From Asterias amurensis (lineage: Eukaryota; Echinodermata; Asteroidea; Forcipulatida; Asteriidae): DNA of 64,000 nucleotides. Location: positions 4,169,001 to 4,233,000 of the forward strand of contig NC_092648.1 of assembly GCF_032118995.1 (NCBI RefSeq), written 5' to 3'. The translations under genes were made by a program, and so were the position numbers. The notes under the pieces are model-generated. The model saw only the letters and a list, made by a program, of their open reading frames with translations. It did no database searches and had not been told where the DNA came from. Numbering within the stretch: the stretch's first letter is position 1; each line of letters begins with the position of its first letter. Below, piece after piece: positions 1 to 12,200 of the stretch.

Positions 1-1034
1 CTTCTCATTAACATAAATTAGCATAATTTATGCGCAGAAACACTGAGTACCCATCATCTGCTCGATGCATCAAGCAAAACAAGTAAAATATATATTTTAC
101 AGTTTGAAAAAATCACAAGATCAAATGGCACTTGATAAAATACAAATGTATCCCCCCTTTAAAAAAAAATAGTTTAACATTTAAAAACCGTGAGTTTATA
201 GATGGTTATTTTGCACACTTTATATAGGTCTTTTCCAGCTAACTTTGACTATGAGGGACCCAGAAGACCTGTATACCAAGCAACACACTGAGAAGATTCT
301 TTCTCATGGAAGCTTGGGGGAAAGTCCCCGGACACTGAGCAGAAAGTGCTGGGCCCTGACACGGCCCTTGCTCTCCCAAACACTTCAACATGCTAAGACG
401 CCTACCAGCAGAGCTAAGTTGTCGGGGATGGGTGCTCGTCGTAGCGCAGAATAATACAGGTGGTAGACAAGTTGTCTGCTAACACAATGGGGCTCACTCT
501 CAGGGTACCTCTAACTTTTTAAAAGTCCTACAAAATATTTCCATGAAATGGAAAAGACAAGTGTGCAAAATAAAATCACATTTTACATTTTATTATTTTA
601 AACAATAAATAAATTTGTACTTGATCAAGTGCCATTTGATCTTGTGATTTCTTCAAACTGTAAAATTTTGTATGCACAAAAAATGTATGAGGTAACTATA
701 AATAGTGAACTTGCGGGTACAACCATGTGTAAAATCTATTGGATGAGTGTTGGCTCTGAAAAGAGACGGTTTGGTCTCGACGTTTGACGATTTACACATG
801 GTGCACATGGTTGTACCCGCATGTATACTTTTTTTACATGTACATGTAGTTCCTTCTTATTTTCAACATTATGCAAAGCTTCAAACACCCCCACACATAA
901 AAATGTGCTAAGCACAGAAAAATATTGCTAAGCAGAAAAAGGTAACCAGGTGAAGTTTGCATTTGTGAAAAATTTGTAACTCCAGAAAAGGCCGAACGAA
1001 TCTCCTCTTTTGTTTTCATGCTAAAGACAGACCA
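1..1034. other. Left-edge sequence beyond the last visible SCYL1 exon
   Basis: No exon could be supported here. Two arms of about 50 bp (93-150 and 617-675, motif ATCAAATGGCACTTGAT) are inverted copies and bound a segment of about 580 bp, perhaps a miniature transposon. Positions 712-822 form another inverted pair (GCGGGTACAACCATGTG) around a histone-like hairpin. Positions 870-985 resemble the GCTTAGCA-type palindromic repeat. The region is probably SCYL1 intron. Confidence 0.5.
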
Positions 1035-4000
1035 CTAGCTTTCAATACAAACCTGTAATCTGGACCCAGTAGATGAAGCTGTAGCCTCTAGTGAGCCCCA
1101 GTCCTCGTCAGCTCCCCAATCATCCGTGGCTCCACCTTGCTCCTCCTTCGCTTCAAACATTCCCCCGCCAGCGTCCATCGTACCCCAATCATCATTCTCA
1201 TCCCATCCGCCCAGATTCATCTCCGTTCTGACATTGGCCTTCTCCTTTTTGGGAGAGCTCTTGTTAGTCCTCTTACTGTCCCCAGAGGATGGCCTACTTG
1301 GTCTCGAGGCGGTCTCACTGATGGACCCCCAAGCGTCGTCTATCGGATCCCAGTCCGAGCCTGTCGTCTTCTTAGCACTGAGTTTCATTCCGCTTGATCT
1401 GCTACTTTGGGACGACTTAGCTTGGCTCGCTAACTTACTGGATGATGAGGGGATAGAATCACCAAAATCGTCCGTGTCACCCCAGCTGCCGGCATCCCAG
1501 CCTGAGTTTTGTTTGGAGGACATCCCCGAGTGAGAATCGCGGGAGCCGGCAGTCTTTGACGAGGATGTTGAAAAGCTCTGTAGAAATTGTAATGAACGAG
1601 AGATTCATTTCATCAAAGCCAATCATTGAAAAAAAACTTTTTTATTAAAGATGTAGAATGACTGTCTTCACAACATTCGCTGAAATTTAGGAAGCGCTTC
1701 ATAAATTGATCGATCTTCGTAAGGAGGTGGAGAATGCTCTGAATTTGTTATACACCACAAATTGAGAGCAGCATAAAAGGGGTAACCCTGTTTCAGCCCC
1801 AGGAGTAGGTGGAAACAGCCCCTGGAAAAATAGTTGATTGTAGCACACCTTGAAGTGGCCACCAGGTCTTGTGTGTCTGGCGACTTGGATACAAATTATT
1901 TTTTTAAGTGTTTGGAAAAAGAATCCTACTTACATCAATGTCTCCCCACTCTTCATCATCATTCCATCCCACACCGTCTCCGCCATCCCCTGTGTCTTCA
2001 TAATCTGATGCAGAGTTCCTTGCCTTCTGGTCCTCAGTGCCGCCATCCCTTGTGTCCTGGGGTGTGGTAGAGGCAGGATGGGCAGCTCCCCCTGCTGTGC
2101 TGGACGTTTGTTGTGATGGAGCTGAAGAAAGACAATAAAATCAGATTGTAAATATATATATAATATTAATAATAATAGATGTTAAATTTGCATCGGACAA
2201 AGAATATTAAATACGGTTTTTACCCATATACACCGATGTGTATTAGCACTGTATACTGTATACCGAGTTCTGTGAACAAAACCACAGGCATATTACTCGG
2301 GTGGGATTCAAACCCACGACCTTTGCAATTCTAGAGCAGTGTCTTGCCAACTAGACCACTGAGACTGACCGGTAGCTAGAGGCTGTTCAAATCCTATTGC
2401 TTACAAGAGACAGCTTTTTTTTCTCCAGAAGACAATCAGAGCATACTGATCAAAACATCAGTTAAAACAAACGGTTCTTTTCAGAACCACCCCAACTCAT
2501 TTAGAGATAGTCATTACATGATATTACCGCAAACCTTTCCATATTGTATTTCCACCATGCAAAGTTTCAAATCCTACTTAGAGGAGACTCCCAACATTAT
2601 GCATTGTGTATATAAAGTAACGTACATGTATATGTGTAAGCAAACTGATTGAGTGGAAATAAACTGAATTGAACTAAATTGAGCTGAAGTTTATACTCTG
2701 AAGTTACCCACCTGTAGTGGAAGCATTAGGTGCCTTGGCTGCAGTCTTATCTGCCCCAGCACCTGGTCGATAGAACCTGGACGTTAGCGAGGTAACAGCC
2801 CAGCCTGTCCAGCTTGTACTTGCCCCCTGTGGTGTACTCGCTGCTGCGTTCACTTCAGCCTCTGTCAAAAATAATAGTTAAGCTCGTTATTGTTAGCATT
2901 TCTTATCGTAGTAGTTTATCTATTTCTTATTGTAGTAGTTTATCTATTTATGTAAATTCTTGTATTTTCTCGAGAAGACGATCGAAACGTCGAGTTGAAA
3001 CCAACGGTTCTTTTAAGAACCACCCCAACTCATTAGAGATAGTCACTACATGGTGTTACCGCAAACCTTTCTATATAAATTCTTGCAGTTATTTTTAACA
3101 GTGTTCTTTGCCCCCTTGTCATGTCCGTCTGTCTGCAAATGTTTTTGTCTTTTGTGTCCGTTGTCTGTCTTGTCCTGTATGGCATTCCCAAATCTAGCAA
3201 ACGCTTTCCATCGATTGCCTCCATTTCGCTTACTCTGCCCTGTTCCTACAATTACATAGTATCACTAGTGTATTCTATTTTCCAACAAATTCGAGCCATG
3301 CTATGAGTGAAATACAATGACTGAAACAAATCTAAATGAGAAAATGAATATTAAATGCATTAACCCTTTGGTGCACAAGGTGGTAGCTAGCTAGCAAAGA
3401 CACATCAAATTGGACTTTTAGAAATGGTCATATTTTGAAAACTGCAACCCTCATATACCGCCCTCATTCGGTTGTGTAGAGTGATTACTGAGCTTTCGTA
3501 TGGTGGGAGCAATTTGTTTTTGTTAATCTGTGCACCAAAGGGGTTAATAGCTGTAAAAAAGAACCAACCAGGTAAACTATACTATAAGGGTGTGAACCGA
3601 ATTCATTTTGTTTACAAATTTTCAGATCGTTATACAACTTACCTATTTCAGCAGCAGTCTCAGGGTGGTCAGAAACGGTCTGGAGCCTCTGTAGAAACAC
3701 CCCAATAGCCTTGAAGGTCTGATCCCGGACCCCTTTATCGGGGTCGACAGTCAGGGTGCAGAGGGTGGGGAGTACTTTGAATGCAGTGTCCCTCAAGGAG
3801 TAGTAGTTCTGAGTTGCTAACATGGACATGACGCCTGCTGTCCGCGCTGGTGGGAAGGGATCCTTCATGGCACGCACGAACGCAGAGGAGAGGACCTTTT
3901 GCCTTGTCTGTATCCCAAAGAGGAAAACAAATGCATTATAGAAATGTTTATCATGGAAGTGAAAGTGTCGTGGCCGAGCGGTTAAGAGCCCTGAATTCAA

Positions 4001-7000
4001 ACTCTGGTGTTTCTGATCAGCAGAGTATGGGTTCGAATCCCCAGCCGTGACACTTGTGATCTTAAGCAAGACACTTAACCTTTGCTTCGTCCTTCGGATG
4101 GGACAAATAGCCATTGGTCCCATGTGTTGTGTAATGCATGTAAAAGAACCCAGTGTTCCTGGCTGTGGCTGCTGTATGCGCGCCGTAGCACCTTGTAAAC
4201 CCTTATAAGGTGCTAAATAAATGGGTTTCAAAATTCATCACTGCAATAACCTATTTTTCTGAAAGTTTGTATAGACTCAGCGCCTTGAGTACCTTGTTTG
4301 GTAGATATGTGCGCTATATAAGACTTGTTACAATTTTTATCATCCCAATCTATTGGCTGTGTGTCACAAAAAAACCAGTCTATTGTTTTTTTTTGTGTTA
4401 GTTTTGTTTTATATTGTCTTTGTGACCAGAACAACACTGTAGAAATGTGTGGCTAAGCAGGTAAGAGCAGCGGGCTCAAGCGTGAAGGTTCAAAACTTGG
4501 TAGGACACTTAGTGTCATTATGCATGTTTTGCAGACACTTAACCATACGTTAAGGGGCCTACAGGTAAAACTGAAATGATACTTACAGCTGGATTGAGGT
4601 AACACGCAATCTTCCCCAAACAGATGGTGGTGTTGGTTCGAATCCCTCCCTGGTCATCCTTGGCCTGTGTCTTGGCAAAATGCTTGAGGAGTTCTGTGTT
4701 CAGGTTCTTGTCGTTCAGCTTCGGGGCCATTAGAAGCATCGCCTTCAAAGTGGAACACCAACATGGTTAAATATAAATCATTGCATTAAAGGCACTGAAC
4801 ACAATTGGTAATTACTCAAAATATTTGTTAGCCTAAAAACTGACTTGGTAAAGAGCAATGGAGAGCTGTTGATGGTACAAAACATTGTGAGAAACGGCTC
4901 TCTCTGAAGTAGTTTTTGAGAAAAAGGTAATTTCTCACTCAAATAATAAAAGACTTTGACTATTACCAAGCGTGTTCAGTGCCTTTAAAATATCTCATTC
5001 TTAAAAAAAATTAATACTCATAAATTCTGCTTGGTCGAAAGGGCATCACGTGGCCATGTTTAAATGTGCGATATAAACACAGTAAGAAGAATTTAAACAT
5101 AGGCATGGCACGCAAGCTTACGCATGGTGATTATTTATGCGATGTGCTATCAATACATACCAGTAATCAATGTAAAAATTATTAGCACGAGCCCGTATGC
5201 ACAACCATACGCACAACTGTTGTGCAATTTTGACTCTTTGTGGAATTTAGCCACACGTGGGAAAAATTGTAAATTTTACAATTTTCCTAGCTACATGTAC
5301 CAACTTTGTAATATCTAAAGTGTATTAATCTCTGCTCCAAAGTCTGATTTACCTTGACAGTTTGTTCTCGGATGATGGGATTCGTGTCGTTGAAACCGTG
5401 GCAGATATGGGGGAAGATCTGGTCATTGACGACTGGCGGTTGGAGATGTTCAACGAAATATTCCATCTACAAAGCAATCGACAATGATAATTACTATACC
5501 CCATACATATTCATGACGGAGAGTCGAGTTCTTACTGGTCCATTCATCATTTGCCAGGTGCTATTTTTGCTAATTACCAAGCTAATTACAATAGGGCTAG
5601 AAATTCACACTAGACTGTAGGCCTGAAACTAGTACCCATGCTGACGGCGTGTGATTCTTTTTGTACCTGCCCCCAGAGGGCTTTAAATACATGATGTTAC
5701 CACCAAAGATTATAGAGCGCAGAAGGCACAAGATGCGGAACTGAAGCTTTATCTATTGTTTGAACGTGAATTACCCATTGATAGGAATGGTCATTGTCTG
5801 CACTGATCTGCACTAATCTATTGTTATATCAAAAGAGTTTCTTGCCAAAATGGCGTCAAGTGGGATTTCACATTTCAGCCCGAGTTCTGCATCTTGCGCC
5901 TTCAGCGCTCTACATTCTTTGGTTACCACAAACCAGGCAAAGCTTTAAATCACTGGACAAGTTACCTGTTGAAGAAGTTTGACTCTTGTTGCTCTGTCTG
6001 TTGACGAGAACATCTTCACAACACACGGCACTATCCTCTTCTGATATTCATCATCTTCAAGTAGCTTACCAAGCTGAGAATAAGAAGAAGACGATAGACC
6101 TCAATGCCCTGCCTCAATACTATGGTTAACTGAGATCGAAAGTGTTTAATTTTCCCGAGGGAGGAAAACGTTAAGGTCTGGAAAACTCTTGTGGCACAGC
6201 GAAGAAACAAGGCACAACTCAACTCACATATATGGCCCTGGCCGGGTATCGAACCAGGGTCACCTTGGTGAGAGGCAAGCGCTTTACGCACAAGCCAACC
6301 ATGCCCCCATGAGTGCTTTGCAACCTTAGGAAAAGACGCTATAGACCCATTGCATATGACGTCACACTCTCAAAAAGGAGGCAGATCATTGGACAATACA
6401 TGTAGCTGTTCTGTGTGCGTAAAAACGAGAGCGAGACCTCAGCGTACCTTTAGCGTTTCCGCGTTCTGCAAGGGGGAGCTAGTGAAATCTTACACAAAAC
6501 AGAACGCGCCTCCGTGCAATGTGCATAATTTTGGGTGTCAACTCTCTTTTGTGCAGCTTTGTAGGGTAGGCACATGTTAGTTTGCTGCGGGCATGGCAAG
6601 GGGTCTATATTAATTTGGTTATTGTTATCTTGATTCAGGATCTCACCTTGAGTAGGGGTGTCAGCACGGCGGAGCCTGCCCCTCCGAACTCAAAGGCTTG
6701 CAGGAGGAGAGGAAGGATTCGATATCGACAGAACTCCTGAGGGAAGTCATCGATTGATGTGCTGAGGCTCGCAAAGAATTTATTCTTCTCTAATTGCTCT
6801 TTAATCTATTGTAGAAAAATACAATGTATACAATATAAAAAGACATTCATAAAGTGTTCATCAATGTTAAGGGTCGTGGCCATGAACATTATTATCCCGG
6901 TCGTTGTGCTAAACACAGAGCTGCCAACTCTCGATCCCTGATTCTGCAGAAAATTCCCTGAAAATAAATCAATCCTTCAATGTTTTATGATGAACAAATT

Positions 7001-9250
7001 TTAAAATCCCAATCATTATGGAAACTTTGCAACAAATGGAATGAGGTCGCTAGATCACGTCCATCGCCCCAGAGGGACTGTGAGTGACCAAAAGAGGGAC
7101 CTGTCACAAAAATAAATTTTCATCTCAGTGAGATGAAAATTATTTAAGCATGTACAAGTGTATTTCAGTATTGGTATTTTCATCTCAGTGAGATGAAAAT
7201 TATTTAAGCATGTACAAGTGTATTTCAGTATTGGTATTTAATACCAGTAATTGTAATACATTGTACATGATAAATCAGTTTTCGTCAATTAAATCAAAAT
7301 TTATTTTCGTGACATTGTTTTACATTTTTCTCACAAACTACAGCACCTCAGCAAATAATATTTTAAGGGAAGCTTTCTACCATCATTATTTTTAAACCAT
7401 GTAAGTTTAATCTAAATCTGTGGAGATTGTATTTTGTGCTACAAAAAAGTACTCAAACCCTTTAGACACATGTGACTGTATTTCAGCCAACCAGACGTCG
7501 ATTTCACCAAACTCTTCCTCACTTAGGATCAATCTTAGGACTTTAGGACGGGTTCAGTTCCATATCAAAATACGTAGGACGCATTGAACTCATCTTAAGT
7601 TAAGACGGGTGACTCGTCATAACTCGAGATAGGATTGATCCTAGCGTTATGTGAAATCAGCTGCAGAATACATAACTACCTTGTAGCAAGAGGCGATTAT
7701 AAAAAGATCTATCTACAGAGTTTCATATCTCATGATGCAAAAAAAGCACAATTCTAAACTTGGGCGATTAGATGAACTGACCTGAATTTCCTCTAGAAAC
7801 ATGTTGGTGTCCACAAAGCTATTGTGGAGGAAGCCGCCACTGTTCCGGCATGTCTCGATGAACCTAGCCGGGTTGGGTCTGGAGAGGGGGTTGGCTCCGA
7901 CCAACTCACAGTAGTTTGCCACCAATGGCTTGGGAATCTGTTTATGAAGACAATCAAACGTCACAATAAGCCATTTGCGTGTTAGATTTGAATATTGTCT
8001 GTTACAAAGACGTGCTTGATTATGTAAGTTACCACTTAAATTTGAATTCATCAGGGCCCAATCTCATAGAGCTGCTAAGCACAAAAAGTTGCTTAGCATG
8101 AAATTTCTTCCTTGATAAAAACAGGATTACCAACCAAATTTCTATTTGTTGCATATTGCTTGTTACTGGTATTCAGCTGTGGTTTGCTTATCCTGACAAT
8201 CACACGGAAATTTGGTTGGTAATCCTGTTTTTATCAAGGAAGATATTTTATGCTTAGCAAATTTGTGTGCTTAGCAGCTCTATGAAATTGGGCCCTGTCT
8301 ATAGAGTCAGTTGCTACATGTATGTCACATGATACAAGACAAACTTTTGCGTTGTTACGTAAGAGACAGTGAACACCCATACACAATTCCGAATGAATGC
8401 ATATGGCACAGGGTTTGCTCATTTGAAGGTTTTTATACAAAAGCTTGCCTCGAACCGTTTGGACATTCATGTAGCAACTGTCTCTATAGTCTGAGGAATT
8501 CAAGTCAGCGGTAAGTTGTGACTAAAAGTAAGTCATTGTACCAGACGTTATTTAAATCTAACTCCCAAATTCAATGCTTTGTGAATTGGTGCAAAGCTTA
8601 TTAATTGTGTGTATTAGCACTGTATACTCGGTACTTTCCCAAGTCCTGTGAAAAACCAAGTACTAAGTATACAGTGCTAACACACATCGGTGTATTACAG
8701 TGCTAACACACATCGGTGTATGGGTAAAAACCAAAACTAATATTCTTTATCCCCAATGCAAATTTAACATCTCTTATATCGTTGCGGTACCTGCTGCCAA
8801 AACATAGGATTCAAACTGCCTCTAGCTACCGGACAACCTCGGTAGTCTAGTTGGTAAGACACTGCTCTCGAGTTTCAAGGGTCGTGGGTTCGAATTCCAC
8901 AAGAGCCTGTGATATTTTTTCACAGGACTTGGGAAAGTACTGAGTATACAGTGCTAACACACTATGGTGTATGGGTAAAAAACCAAAATTAATATTCTTT
9001 ATCCCCGATGCAAATTTAACATCTCTTATAGGTGCCAAGCTTGTTGATTACTGGAAAACAAAGTTCTAGTTTTGTGACAAATAATATCACCCCGCTGAGA
9101 TAACTCTTTTATGCTTACCTTTCCTAATGATTTCAGAGATGAAGTTCTTGGCAGAGGTCCGTTGTAGACCTCCCAGATGAGGCATCCAAGACCCCACATA
9201 TCGGCTGACCTATTCAATAATAAGAATAATAATAATTTAAAAAAATTAAT

Positions 9251-9284
<34 letters not shown>

Positions 9285-12200
9285 GTGGCTTCTTATATAG
9301 CGCTCACTTAGTGACGATAATGGGGCCTGGTCACTGGGCCTTAAATCATTCCTTAAACCATCTCAGCTCCTTGGGGAATATACATCCTGTGCCGCCAAAT
9401 ATGTACCCCACTAAGCTAATCAATCACATGAACCATCTCTGCCCTCACAGGTACCCATTTACCCCTGGGTGGAGAGAAGCTTATGGTTTAGTGTCTTGCT
9501 CAAGGACAAGTGTCACGACTGGGATTCGAACCCACACTCTGCTGATCAGAAATACCAGAGCTTGAGTTCAGTCCTCTTATCCGCTCGGCCACGACAACCC
9601 AATAGCGCATAACACATAGTGATTAAACATGTCCCTATGCGCTCTAGAGAAAAAACAGAATACAAATACAAGATGTACAGGGTATCAACCAAAAATGCAT
9701 ATGTGAATGTTAAATAGGTGCTTCTTTAGAGCAACTTTAAACTTCACAATGGAATCAATATTTTTTTAATGTTCTGGGAGGTTGTTCCATAAAGTTGAGG
9801 CAGTGTGAGCAAAGCTACGTTCACCATATGACTTGGTCATACAGTAAATACATTCCATACAATACACAGTTTAGTGAGTTTGTGAAACCTGTCGATGACT
9901 AGAACAAGTTATGTAGTCGAAAAGTTGAGACCAATTAAGAACACACCCCGCGGTAGCTAAGTTAACCACGATCCTCTATAAGCTACCTGCCGATTTTCTA
10001 CCTTCGGCCCAGGGAGTAGTGATCTAGGTCAGTGACGATGGAAATTGTTCTTTTTGTTTTTCATACCTGATCAGTCTTCTGCCCCCCAAAACCCCTATGA
10101 TAACTAAGACAATTTGATTCAATGATTATACGACATAAACCTCCTCACCATGTGTGCGTTTTCTTCCTGGTCCGTGCATCAGTCATTTCCGGGGGGTTGT
10201 ACTTCTCAAGAGACTGCATTCCTTTGTTGGGCGGCTCACTCCCGTCCCCCTCTGCCGGGCCGACGTAAGCTGCACCCCCAACCTTCCACTCCCCGGCCTT
10301 GCTGACAAACACTGAGCTCATGTTGACGTTGTTGTGTTTGAGTTTGCAGTCGTTGTGGAGAAAACTCAGTCCTTTCTTTAAGTCAAAAGATGTTTTACAA
10401 ACATTTTAATCCTCCTCTATGTGTGATTTGGTACACACATTCAGACCAAAGGACCGACATGTACAACAAAAGAGGACCATAGGGTCCAAGGTTGGGAAAC
10501 ATGTACAAAACCAATGGGAGCTGTTGCAAAAAAGTTAGAGTTTAAACATTAGAGGTACCTGAGGAGGTCTACGGTTGCAGGCGTATACAAGCTTGTGTGT
10601 GTTGCACAAAATTGCCTACCCCTCACAAGCATACATATCTCGGGTGGGATACGAACCCACAACCTTGGCAATTCTGGAGCAGTGTCTTGCAAACTAGACA
10701 CTAGGTTTGTTGAAACACTCACCACAACTTGATGCAGGCCCCAGGAGATCCCCAGATCATTTGGTGATGAGCTGGTTAAGTACGTCTGTAGAGGAGTTAC
10801 TTGTTCTGTTACTGCGTAGATGACACTGTCTGTCTGGAAATAAATGGGCACATGAACTATTAACACAACAGAAGAAAAAGGAACATTATCACTTTCGTGT
10901 CGTGGCCAAACTGTCTAGTTCATCGGACCCAAGCGCTGGTGTTGGTAGCTTTAGAGTGTGGGTTCGAATCCTGGTCACAACATTTGTTCCCTTGACCAAG
11001 GCTCATTACCATTATTGCTTCATAAAAAAATTGGAAAGAGTGCATTCTGCTCTACCAGCCAGACCCATATAAGACCAGTATTCTCACTTGGTGTATCTCA
11101 ACATGCACAAATAACAACTCTGTGACAATTTTGAATGAATTGGTCATCAAATGCAAGAGAAAAATGAAAGAAAAAACACAATTTTTCAGATGCCTCAAAA
11201 AGGCTTCAGACCTGAAGTCTTTTAAAATATGAGTGAGAAATTTCTCAAAAACTATCACTTCAGAGGGAGCTGTTTCTCACAATGTTTTATATTATGTTAT
11301 CAACAGCTCCCCAATGTCCGTTACCAAGTAAGTCTTTTACTAACAATTAATTTGAGTAACTACCATTATGGCCCGGTCACACAGGCCCGATACGAGAACG
11401 AAAACGTTAAAAATTAACGCCCTTGATTGGTTGAACAAGCGTGGGCGTATTCTGCGCGGAGCAATTCAATCAATAGGATTTGTTCTCTTTGCATCGTGAT
11501 CGTTATCGTTTTTGGTATCGCTGCAGTGTGACTCAGCCTTTAGGGAATAGTATCCAGTGCCTTTTAATAAGGAGGGAAATGGAACTTGCCTCTAAGCCAT
11601 CAAGGTACAGAAGGAAGTTTGGATGTCTTAATGTCTTCAGTCGTTTGTGTGCCATCTTGGCCCGTTCCAATACTTCACTCGAGCACCCTTTTGCATTGAA
11701 GACGAACACAGACACTGGCTGCCCATCTGCCTTTAACAAAAATCACAAAATGCTTAAAAAATAAATGAATTTTGTGTGTGTGAGGGGGGTGACTTAGTAA
11801 ATAGTAAAAGTTTGCTATAACAGACTTTTTAATAAGCGCCCTCCTGTGTGAGTGAACTTCCTCTACTCTACTCTGGCCCACCTTGTTGACCTGTTAATGG
11901 CTCTCTTTAAATGTCGGTCTCATCACAGTCGCCATTACCGCCCACCTTCGATACATGTCTAAAACGCAAAGTTTTCAAAGGTCGCAAAATGCGTGCTACT
12001 TATATTGCAAATTTCACCCACTTAGAAGAATCCTAAAGTACTACACTACTCCAACGTACTTCATTCTATTCCTTATATTTGTGAAATTACTCTGACACAT
12101 GAAACATTGACAGGGCTATACCAACTGATGACTTTGTCCAGATGTGATGATTGAAAATTGCAAAAAATAAACGCGTACAAAAATTACATTAACGTACTTC

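Noticed and set aside
746-773. End of a histone gene
   Set aside because: The hairpin is present but no histone coding sequence is near it; similar hairpins recur in repeats.
1126-1533. 135-codon open frame on the plus strand
   Set aside because: It is exactly antisense to the well-supported last visible SCYL1 exon and has no recognisable features.
3970-4052. Possible tRNA-Leu/Ser gene
   Set aside because: Good A and B boxes, but the anticodon arm does not pair cleanly and the same head with a shared body recurs many times, so it is a SINE.
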